Assembly: GCA_023431725.1 (NCBI GenBank)
Contig: JAEYVN010000600.1
Span: 1-5,138, forward strand
Length of the DNA stretch: 5,138 nt
Direction: 5' to 3'
Origin: Pseudomonadota bacterium
GTDB taxonomy: Bacteria > Pseudomonadota > Alphaproteobacteria > Rhizobiales > Xanthobacteraceae
The notes beneath the pieces are model-generated. The model was not told where the DNA came from. It saw only the letters and a list, made by a program, of their open reading frames with translations, and did no database searches. Positions within the stretch are counted from its first letter, which is position 1. Every line of letters starts with the position of its first letter. Position numbers and translations under genes: made by a program. Shown here piece by piece: positions 1 through 5,138 of the stretch.

Positions 1-42
1 GTCGGCGGTTCGTAAATAATCCTTATAATTCAATAACTTATT

Positions 43-71
43 CTGTCATCCAGGCGTCATCCAGACGTCAT
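43..71 (+). promoter_or_regulatory. Tandem Pho boxes (PhoB-binding sites) upstream of pstS
   Basis: Three 7-base half-sites lie head to tail at exact 11-base steps: CTGTCAT (43-49), GCGTCAT (54-60) and ACGTCAT (65-71). The first two spacers are both CCAG. The PhoB consensus is two CTGTCA-type half-sites separated by 4 bases, so this reads as two overlapping Pho boxes (43-60 and 54-71). The first half-site is a perfect match; the other two keep the GTCAT core. The position, 100 bases before pstS, fits phosphate-starvation control by PhoB. No strong -10 follows. TAGAAG (71-76) sits 10 bases after the upstream box and matches TATAAT at 4 of 6 positions, so it is only a candidate. The site is seen directly; its regulator is inferred from the known family. 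Confidence 0.85.
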
Positions 72-156
72 AGAAGCGCAGCCAAGTCACCCTAGCTGAC
101 AGGGCGCAAACCGGGCTGGTCTTTCCCCTCTGCTCACCGACCGTCCCGAACAACTC

Positions 157-173
157 GAAGGAGAGATGCCTTG
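157..173 (+). promoter_or_regulatory. pstS ribosome-binding site and TTG start
   Basis: GAAGGAGAG (157-165) is a strong Shine-Dalgarno. GGAG ends 7 bases before TTG at 171, which is good spacing. The nearby ATG at 166 is too close to the Shine-Dalgarno and reads ATG-CCT-TGA, stopping at once. In the pstS frame no ATG, GTG or other TTG lies between the stop TAG at 93 and 171. The next in-frame ATG is codon 17, inside the signal peptide. TTG at 171 is therefore the only start that keeps a complete signal sequence. Confidence 0.85.
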
Positions 174-1226
174 AAAACCCAGAGCTTCGTCAGCGCTTTT
201 GCGCTTGTGGCGGCTGGTATGCTCGTGGCCGGCGCCGCTGAAGCCCGCGATCAGATCCGCGTTGTTGGTTCGTCCACCGTTTATCCGTTCACCACGGCCG
301 TCGCCGAACAGCTCGGCAAGACCGGCGGCGTGAAGACCCCGGTCGTCGAATCCACGGGGACCGGCGGCGGCATGAAGTTGTTCTGCGCCGGCGTTGGCGT
401 CGAGCATCCGGATGCGACCAATGCTTCGCGCCGCATGAAGAAGAGCGAACTGGAGATGTGCCAGAAGAACGGCGTCAAGGACGTCGTTGAAGTGATCGTC
501 GGTTATGACGGTATCAGCGTTGCCCAGTCGAAGGACGGTCCGGCCATCAAGCTGACGCTGCCGCAACTGTTCATGGCGATCGCCAAGGACGTGCCGGGTG
601 CTGATGGCAAGCTGATCCCAAATCCGAACAAGACCTGGTCGGATATCGACTCGTCGCTGCCGAACGTGAAGATCGAAGTGCTGGGCCCCCCGCCGACCTC
701 GGGCACCCGCGACGCGCTGCATGAACTGCTGCTCGAGAAGGGCGCCGAAGGCATTCCGGCCCTGGCTGCTCTGAAGAAGACCGACGCCAAGGCCTTCGAA
801 GCGGCCTGGAAGTCGCTCCGTGAAGACGGCGCCTATGTCGAAGCCGGTGAGAACGACAACCTGATCGTTCAGAAGCTGACCGCCAACAAGAACGCCTTCG
901 GCATCTTCGGTTACTCGTTCCTCGACGAAAACACCGCGCGCCTGCGTGGCGTTTCACTGAATAATGTCGCTCCGACCTACGACAACATCGCTGACGACAA
1001 GTATCCGGGTTCGCGTCTGCTTTATGTCTACGTGAAGAAGCAGCATGTCGGCGTTGTTCCGGGCATCGACAAATTCGTTGCCGAATACGTTTCGCCGAAG
1101 GCGATCGGTGAAGACGGCTATCTGGCGAGGAAGGGCCTCGTGACACTGCCGAAGGCGGAAGCCGAAAAGATCCGCAAGTCGGTCAATGACATGAAGGCGC
1201 TCGCTGTCGACAATCTCGGCTCGTAA
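171..1226 (+). CDS. pstS: Phosphate ABC transporter, periplasmic phosphate-binding protein PstS
   Basis: This 351-residue protein captures inorganic phosphate in the periplasm and delivers it to the PstC-PstA channel. Residues 1-25 form a Sec-type signal peptide: Lys2, a hydrophobic core about 6-21, and a likely signal peptidase I site after the AEA ending at 25. The mature protein opens with IRVVGSSTVYPF (29-40), the first phosphate-binding loop of the family. STGTGGG (61-67), ASRRMKKSE (85-93), GYDGIS (111-116) and SGTRDA (177-182) follow. These are the Ser/Thr/Arg/Asp-rich segments that hydrogen-bond phosphate in PstS proteins. Two cysteines, C72 and C97, could form a disulfide after export. 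No lipobox is present, so it is a soluble protein, not a lipoprotein. It starts at a rare TTG with a strong ribosome-binding site and lies just downstream of Pho boxes. A hairpin separates it from pstC, which would let the binding protein be made in excess. The family assignment is secure. Confidence 0.96.
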   Translation: MKTQSFVSAFALVAAGMLVAGAAEARDQIRVVGSSTVYPFTTAVAEQLGKTGGVKTPVVESTGTGGGMKLFCAGVGVEHPDATNASRRMKKSELEMCQKNGVKDVVEVIVGYDGISVAQSKDGPAIKLTLPQLFMAIAKDVPGADGKLIPNPNKTWSDIDSSLPNVKIEVLGPPPTSGTRDALHELLLEKGAEGIPALAALKKTDAKAFEAAWKSLREDGAYVEAGENDNLIVQKLTANKNAFGIFGYSFLDENTARLRGVSLNNVAPTYDNIADDKYPGSRLLYVYVKKQHVGVVPGIDKFVAEYVSPKAIGEDGYLARKGLVTLPKAEAEKIRKSVNDMKALAVDNLGS

Positions 1227-1238
1227 TCGATTGAACTG

Positions 1239-1269
1239 AGGGGCCACGCAATTTGTGTGGCCCCTTTCT
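1239..1269 (+). terminator. Hairpin with short T run after pstS, likely partial terminator
   Basis: A 12-bp stem starts 12 bases after the pstS stop. Positions 1239-1250 (AGGGGCCACGCA) pair with 1254-1265 (TGTGTGGCCCCT) through one G-T wobble, around an ATT loop. The downstream run is only TTTCT, so read-through is likely. Because pstC, pstA and pstB have no evident promoter of their own, the hairpin probably attenuates transcription and protects the 3' end of pstS mRNA, giving PstS in excess over the membrane subunits. Its 3' arm can also pair with AAAGGG (1273-1278) to form a weaker alternative stem. The structure is seen in the sequence; the effect is inferred. Confidence 0.75.
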
Positions 1270-1302
1270 ACAAAAGGGCGGTCTGAAAGAGGCCGCAGTG
1301 TA

Positions 1303-1341
1303 ATGAGTTCATTTCCAAGCGGTGGGATGTTGCAGCGATGA
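1303..1341 (+). CDS. Possible 12-codon leader ORF overlapping the pstC start
   Basis: An ATG at 1303 opens a short frame encoding MSSFPSGGMLQR, ending with TGA at 1339-1341. The stop overlaps the pstC ATG (1338-1340) as ATGA, the usual arrangement for translational coupling. AAAGAGG (1286-1292) lies 10 bases upstream and could serve as its ribosome-binding site. The pstC start itself has only a weak one (GGGAT, 1324-1328). Translation of this leader could therefore deliver ribosomes to pstC. It resembles no family known to me, and a frame this short arises easily by chance. This is a tentative call based on position alone. Confidence 0.3.
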   Translation: MSSFPSGGMLQR

Positions 1342-2705
1342 CATCGCTCTATTTTCTCGGCCTCGCGGTCCTTGTGATCGTCGGATATTATTTTGGCCGA
1401 TCGCGCGCATTGGCTGCTGGACATGGCGCCGCCTTGCATTCGCGCCCGATTTATCACGGCGCTTTCGTTGTCATCAGCATCCTGATTCCGATGTTGTTGA
1501 TTTTCGTGGTCGCGGCCCCGATCGCCGACAGCATTGTGAATTCACAGGCCATCAGCGCACTCGACCCGGCATTGCTGGATGACAACCTGAAGCGCGGCGC
1601 GGCCTTGCGTGACATTCTCGCCGTTGCAGCCGACAAATATCCGGGGCAGCCGAGTGTGGCGCTTCGAAATGCTGCTGATGTTTACATATCGCTGCGGTCC
1701 TGGACCAACACGCTGATCATCGGTGCTGGCTGGATCTTCGGCCTGCTCGGAATTGCTTATGCGATGCGCCTGTTGTCGGCACAGTTTCGCGCCCGGAACA
1801 ATGTCGAAACCGTCGTCAAATACGTATTGCTTGCGGCCGCCTGCGTGGCCGTGCTCACGACGATCGGTATCGTGTTCTCGGTGCTGTTCGAGACCATGCG
1901 CTTCTTCCAGAAGGTCTCGCCGCTCGACTTCCTGTTCGGGCTGCAATGGAGTCCGCAGACAGCCATTCGCGCGGACCAGGTCGGCTCGTCTGGCGCGTTC
2001 GGTATCGTGCCGCTGGTTGCCGGCACTCTTCTCATCACCCTGATCGCGATGTGCATCGCCGGGCCGATCGGTCTGTTCGCGGCGATCTACATCGCGGAAT
2101 ATGCAACGCCGCGCTTCCGAGCCTTCGCCAAGCCGATCCTCGAAATCCTTGCCGGTATCCCGACCGTCGTGCTCGGCTTCTTCGCCGCTTTGAGCCTTGC
2201 GCCATGGGTGCGGGGGGCGGGCGAGTCGATCGGTCTGAATGTGGCGTCCGAAAGCGCGCTCGCAGCGGGCATCGTGATGGGGATGATGATCATCCCGTTC
2301 GTGTCGTCCCTGTCCGACGACGTCATCAATGCCGTGCCGCAATCCCTGCGTGACGGCTCCTATGCTATGGGTGCGACCAAATCGGAAACGATCAAGAGGG
2401 TCGTGCTGCCGGCCGCGCTGCCGGGTATCGTGTCGGCCTTCATGCTCGCCATCAGCCGCGCTGTCGGCGAAACCATGATCGTGGTCATGGCCGCTGGCCT
2501 TGCCGCCAATCTCACCTTCAATCCGCTCGAAGCGGTGACCACCTTCACCGTTCAGATCAAGACAATTCTTGTCGGCGACCAGGAGTTCGACAGCGCCAAG
2601 ACGCTGGCCGCCTTCGCGCTGGGCTTTGTACTGTTCTTCTTCACTCTCATGCTGAACGTGATCGCCATGCAGATCGTGAAGCGGTATCGGGAACAATATG
2701 ACTGA
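1338..2705 (+). CDS. pstC: Phosphate ABC transporter, permease PstC (large form)
   Basis: This is one of the two inner-membrane subunits that form the phosphate channel with PstA. At 455 residues it is much longer than E. coli PstC (319), because of an N-terminal region of the DUF3708 type. That region has membrane segments at about 3-20 and 42-63, a soluble stretch of about 60 residues (64-122), and another segment at about 123-145. The permease core follows, with hydrophobic segments near 160-184, 222-255, 268-289, 306-324, 362-386 and 421-446. The EAA-type coupling loop that docks on PstB is at about 339-364 (DGSYAMGATKSE, then VVLPAALPGI). R374 and E378 in RAVGET match the charged residues of PstC family members linked to phosphate transport. 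The ATG at 1338 has a weak ribosome-binding site and may be coupled to a short upstream frame. The end overlaps pstA by 8 bases. A close paralogue such as ModB or CysT is unlikely given the operon. Confidence 0.95.
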   Translation: MTSLYFLGLAVLVIVGYYFGRSRALAAGHGAALHSRPIYHGAFVVISILIPMLLIFVVAAPIADSIVNSQAISALDPALLDDNLKRGAALRDILAVAADKYPGQPSVALRNAADVYISLRSWTNTLIIGAGWIFGLLGIAYAMRLLSAQFRARNNVETVVKYVLLAAACVAVLTTIGIVFSVLFETMRFFQKVSPLDFLFGLQWSPQTAIRADQVGSSGAFGIVPLVAGTLLITLIAMCIAGPIGLFAAIYIAEYATPRFRAFAKPILEILAGIPTVVLGFFAALSLAPWVRGAGESIGLNVASESALAAGIVMGMMIIPFVSSLSDDVINAVPQSLRDGSYAMGATKSETIKRVVLPAALPGIVSAFMLAISRAVGETMIVVMAAGLAANLTFNPLEAVTTFTVQIKTILVGDQEFDSAKTLAAFALGFVLFFFTLMLNVIAMQIVKRYREQYD

Positions 2706-4539
2706 TACGTCCTTGACGAGCATTCGCAGCATCGATCTCGGCACGGACGCCGCCCGGGCTCGTGTCAAAGCGCGATATCGCGCCGAAAGCCGCTTCCGCT
2801 TCTACGGTTTGGCCGCGATTGGAATCACTGCAATCTTTCTCGTGGTCGTTCTGACAGACATTGTCATCAAAGGTCTCCCGGCCTTCACGCAGAATGTGCT
2901 GCAGATGAAGGTCAATATCGCTGCGTCGGAAGTCGATCCGAAAGGCACGCGCAACATTGCCGATATCCGCGCGGGCGATTTCCAGGCTCTGGTTCGCGAT
3001 GCCCTGCGGGCCGAATTCCCGGATGCGCAGGATCGCCGGGCACGGCGACAACTCGACAGCATCCTGTCGACCGGCGCTGCGGATTATCTGCGCGAACGCG
3101 TGGTCGCGGACCCGTCGCTGATCGGTCAGACGATCACGGTGCCTGTCCTGATATCCTCGGATGGCGATCTCTATTTCAAGGGCGTCGGCACGAAAGTGAT
3201 AAAGTCCGCTGGACGCGGTACGGCCGCCGCCAGCGCCACGTCGGGTGAAGTCGAAGTCAAATCGACGGCAAACGATTTCGCCAATACGCTTGCGCTGGTG
3301 AAGCAAACGCTGACCGCTCAGGCGCGCAATGAGGCGCAAGAGGCTGAGCGGCTGAATCGCTTCGCCGTCGAGGCGGAGACGCGCCGGAAATCACTGGAGG
3401 CCGAACTTGCGGTCGCCAGGAATTCCAACAACGCTGCTCGCATCTCCACGCTGGAGGTGCAGCTGGCCACCGCGACGGACCAGGCGACCTCGCTTTCAAC
3501 ACGCGTCAAGGAATTGCGCGACAGCGTGGCAGCGCTCGAGCAGCGCTACAAGGACACGGCGGCGCCGGAGCCGATCACCGATCACATGCCGAGCCTGCTG
3601 CTCGCCCTCAACGGCGGCGTCGTGAAGGTGTCGGAGGTGAGCAATGACGGGGTGAAAGGCGACACGCTGATTGCCCTCAAGTCTGCTGATCCCGCCGCGC
3701 CCGGCGCCTGGCAGATCGTGACGTACGAGACACCGGAAGGAAGCCGCCGGCTGAACGACCGGGTGGTCACCTGGCTCAATGCCCTCAAGGACAAGGGCAT
3801 GGTGCAGAGCCAGTTCAACTGGCGCTTCTTCTCTTCGGGCGACAGCCGCGAGCCGGAGCTCGCCGGTATTCGAGGCGCACTGGTTGGTTCGGCGCTGACC
3901 CTGTTGGTCACGCTCGCGCTTTGCCTGCCGCTGGGTGTTGCCGGTGCGATCTATCTTGAGGAATTCGCGCCGAAGAACTGGGTAACGGAGATCATCGAGG
4001 TCAACATCAACAACCTCGCGGCGGTGCCTTCGATCGTGTTCGGCCTGCTCGGTCTGGCGGTTTTCCTCAACTTCTTCGGCTTGCCGCGTTCGGCTCCGGT
4101 TGTCGGTGGTCTGGTGCTGGCGCTGCTGGTTCTTCCGACCATCATCATCGCCTCGCGCGCGGCCTTGAAGGCGGTGCCGCCGTCGATCAAGGAGGCTGCG
4201 CTGGGCGTCGGTGCGTCGCATCAGCAGGCGATCTTCCATCATGTTCTGCCGCTGGCCATGCCCGGCATCATGACCGGCACGATCATCGGCATGGCACATG
4301 CGCTGGGCGAAACCGCGCCGCTTCTGATGATCGGCATGGTGGCCTTCATCGTCGAAACGCCGACCTCGATCACCGATGCCTCGACGGTTCTGCCGGTGCA
4401 GATCTTCCTGTGGTCCGATCTGCCGGAAATCGGTTTCCAGGCACGCACCGCCGCCGCCATCATGGTGCTGCTCGGCTTCCTGTTTGTCATGAACGGCACT
4501 GCAATCATCCTGCGCAAACGCTTCGAGCGGCGCTGGTAG
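2698..4539 (+). CDS. pstA: Phosphate ABC transporter, permease PstA (extra-long form with coiled-coil insert)
   Basis: This is the second channel subunit, paired with PstC. At 613 residues it is about twice the length of E. coli PstA (296). Residues 1-34 are charged and probably cytoplasmic; one membrane helix lies at about 36-58. A soluble region of roughly 330 residues follows, placed in the periplasm if the N terminus is inside. Its beginning (about 60-160, with ADPSLIGQT at 137-145) and end (about 295-388, with FNWRFFSSGDSREPELAG) look like the DUF3333 domain of large PstA proteins. Between them is an Ala/Glu/Arg-rich helical insert. The permease core begins at about 390: segments near 391-418, 438-460, 465-487, 520-552 and 583-605. 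The EAA-type loop for PstB contact is KEAALGVGAS (498-507) through VLPLAMPGI (516-524). GETAPLL (537-543) is conserved, but residue 534, often Arg in the family, is His. The start ATG lies inside the end of pstC (ATGACTGA), with little ribosome-binding site, so translation is probably coupled. Confidence 0.94.
   Translation: MTDTSLTSIRSIDLGTDAARARVKARYRAESRFRFYGLAAIGITAIFLVVVLTDIVIKGLPAFTQNVLQMKVNIAASEVDPKGTRNIADIRAGDFQALVRDALRAEFPDAQDRRARRQLDSILSTGAADYLRERVVADPSLIGQTITVPVLISSDGDLYFKGVGTKVIKSAGRGTAAASATSGEVEVKSTANDFANTLALVKQTLTAQARNEAQEAERLNRFAVEAETRRKSLEAELAVARNSNNAARISTLEVQLATATDQATSLSTRVKELRDSVAALEQRYKDTAAPEPITDHMPSLLLALNGGVVKVSEVSNDGVKGDTLIALKSADPAAPGAWQIVTYETPEGSRRLNDRVVTWLNALKDKGMVQSQFNWRFFSSGDSREPELAGIRGALVGSALTLLVTLALCLPLGVAGAIYLEEFAPKNWVTEIIEVNINNLAAVPSIVFGLLGLAVFLNFFGLPRSAPVVGGLVLALLVLPTIIIASRAALKAVPPSIKEAALGVGASHQQAIFHHVLPLAMPGIMTGTIIGMAHALGETAPLLMIGMVAFIVETPTSITDASTVLPVQIFLWSDLPEIGFQARTAAAIMVLLGFLFVMNGTAIILRKRFERRW
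3271..3555 (+). other. Region of pstA encoding a predicted coiled-coil hairpin insert
   Basis: Codons 192-286 of pstA encode a sequence rich in Ala, Glu, Arg, Leu and Gln, with no Pro, Gly, Trp or Cys. In the second half, hydrophobic or small residues fall at strict 3-4 spacing for eleven positions: I249, L252, L256, A259, A263, L266, V270, L273, V277, L280, Y284. The first half shows a looser pattern (L198, V201, L205, A208, then L219, A223, A226, L233, L237, A240). The two are separated by polar RNSNNAAR (241-248), where the register breaks; a turn there would fold the arms into an antiparallel hairpin. Base composition looks like the rest of the gene, so recent foreign insertion is not evident. 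The structure is inferred from heptad reading by eye. Confidence 0.65.
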
Positions 4540-4544
4540 GAATT

Positions 4545-4567
4545 GGGAGTAGGAGATGCTGGCTATG
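4545..4567 (+). promoter_or_regulatory. Two overlapping ribosome-binding site and start pairs for pstB
   Basis: GGGAG (4545-4549) lies 6 bases before ATG 4556, and AGGAG (4551-4555) lies 9 bases before ATG 4565. Both ATGs are in the pstB frame, three codons apart. The first is chosen here because it gives the longest product, but the second has the better Shine-Dalgarno match. A third in-frame ATG at 4574 has no adjacent site. The choice changes only a non-conserved, Ala/Pro-rich N-terminal tail. Confidence 0.6.
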
Positions 4568-5138
4568 GACGCCATGGTTAAACCGGCCGTCGCGCCGACC
4601 GCCGTCGATGCTGCAAAGCCGGCGCCGAAAGTGGTCGCGCGCAAGGTCAACGTCTATTACGGCGACAAGCACGCGCTGAAGGATGTCAGTGTCGACATTC
4701 CGGAGAAGTCGGTGATGGCCTTCATCGGACCGTCGGGTTGCGGCAAGTCGACCTTCCTGCGCTGCATCAACCGCATGAACGACACCATTCCGATCGCGCG
4801 GGTGACCGGGACCATCGAGATCGACAATCTCGACATCTACGACAGGTCGCTCGACGTCGTGCAGTTGCGGGCGCGGGTCGGCATGGTCTTCCAGAAGCCC
4901 AACCCGTTCCCCAAGTCGATCTACGAGAATGTCGCCTATGGGCCGCGGATTCACGGCATGGCGCGCTCCAGGGCCGATCTCGACGAGATCGTCGCGTCGA
5001 GCCTGAAGCGTGCGGGCCTGTTCGAAGAGGTGAAGGATCGTCTGAACGATCCCGGCACCGGTCTGTCCGGCGGCCAGCAGCAGCGCTTGTGTATCGCGCG
5101 CGCCATCGCCGTCGGTCCGGAAGTCATTCTGATGGACG
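4556..5138 (+). CDS. pstB: Phosphate ABC transporter, ATP-binding protein PstB (5' part, cut by window end)
   Basis: This is the ATPase subunit that, as a dimer on the cytoplasmic side of PstC-PstA, powers phosphate import. The 194 visible codons show an Ala/Pro-rich tail (1-25) and then the ABC domain: [14 protein letters not shown] (31-44), typical of PstB; Walker [10 protein letters not shown] (58-66); RCINRMND (69-76); the Q-loop with Q113 in VFQKPNPFP (111-119); the signature LSGGQQQR (170-177); and the Walker B strand ending in D194. The catalytic glutamate, D-loop and H-loop lie beyond the window. PstB proteins are usually about 250-290 residues, so roughly a quarter to a third is missing. 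The truncation is the window edge, not a broken gene. NRMND, QKPNPFP and [16 protein letters not shown] separate PstB from other ABC ATPases. Only 16 bases separate it from pstA, so it belongs to the same transcript. Confidence 0.96.
   Translation, partial: MLAMDAMVKPAVAPTAVDAAKPAPKVVARKVNVYYGDKHALKDVSVDIPEKSVMAFIGPSGCGKSTFLRCINRMNDTIPIARVTGTIEIDNLDIYDRSLDVVQLRARVGMVFQKPNPFPKSIYENVAYGPRIHGMARSRADLDEIVASSLKRAGLFEEVKDRLNDPGTGLSGGQQQRLCIARAIAVGPEVILMD

Noticed and set aside
86..102. Inverted repeat GTCA-N7-TGAC with a reverse CTGTCA at 97-102, possibly a fourth PhoB half-site
   Set aside because: It is short and out of the 11-base phase of the 43-71 array, in opposite orientation on one side. 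Chance is the simpler explanation.
87..722. Open frame of about 210 codons on the - strand, covering the pstS promoter side and early pstS
   Set aside because: It lies opposite the well-supported pstS coding sequence and its leader, and shows no family signature.
2698..2705. pstC-pstA 8-base overlap as a possible sequencing frameshift
   Set aside because: Both proteins end and begin as expected for their families. The ATGACTGA overlap is an ordinary coupled junction.
1542..2768. Open frame of about 400 codons on the - strand, opposite pstC
   Set aside because: Its product is low-complexity, rich in Arg, His, Asp, Gln and Glu, with no recognisable domain. It mirrors the codon bias of pstC, which is a secure gene.
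3496..4650. Open frame of about 380 codons on the - strand, opposite pstA and the start of pstB
   Set aside because: It spans a gene junction and has the same biased, domain-free composition; it is an antisense shadow of GC-rich coding sequence.
5138..5138. pstB as a truncated pseudogene
   Set aside because: The frame is open and all motifs up to Walker B are intact; the cut is the end of the window.

Overview
The window is the first part of a high-affinity phosphate uptake operon, read entirely on the + strand: promoter with PhoB sites, pstS, pstC, pstA and the first 194 codons of pstB. The GC-rich coding sequence suggests an alphaproteobacterium, most likely of the order Hyphomicrobiales. 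So do the 'large' forms of both permeases: PstC with an N-terminal DUF3708-type domain and PstA with a DUF3333-type domain. I cannot fix the genus from sequence alone. phoU and phoB commonly follow pstB in this group, but they would lie beyond the right edge.

Layout. Bases 1-170 are non-coding. An AT-rich block (about 11-42) is followed by three PhoB half-sites in tandem at exact 11-base steps (43-71), then a leader with a strong Shine-Dalgarno before a TTG start for pstS (171-1226). The 111-base pstS-pstC gap holds a 12-bp hairpin with a short T run (probably a partial terminator that keeps pstS message in excess). It also holds a possible 12-codon leader ORF whose stop overlaps the pstC start. 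pstC (1338-2705) and pstA (2698-4539) overlap by 8 bases. pstB begins 16 bases after pstA, at one of two closely spaced ATGs, and runs off the end just after its Walker B aspartate. No stretch longer than 300 bases lacks a gene.

How it works. PstS is the exported periplasmic phosphate-binding protein. PstC and PstA form the transmembrane channel, and two PstB subunits hydrolyse ATP to drive import. In bacteria with PhoR/PhoB the operon is induced under phosphate starvation, and the PhoB sites here fit that.

This is a well-known system, and I see no wholly new one. The most unusual element is in PstA. At 613 residues it is about twice the length of E. coli PstA (296). It appears to carry, besides the DUF3333-type region, an extra periplasmic segment (roughly residues 165-290) predicted to form a helical hairpin with a clean heptad register. 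The possible pstC leader peptide, the TTG/TGA overlap at the pstS start and the inter-cistronic hairpin are smaller points worth checking.
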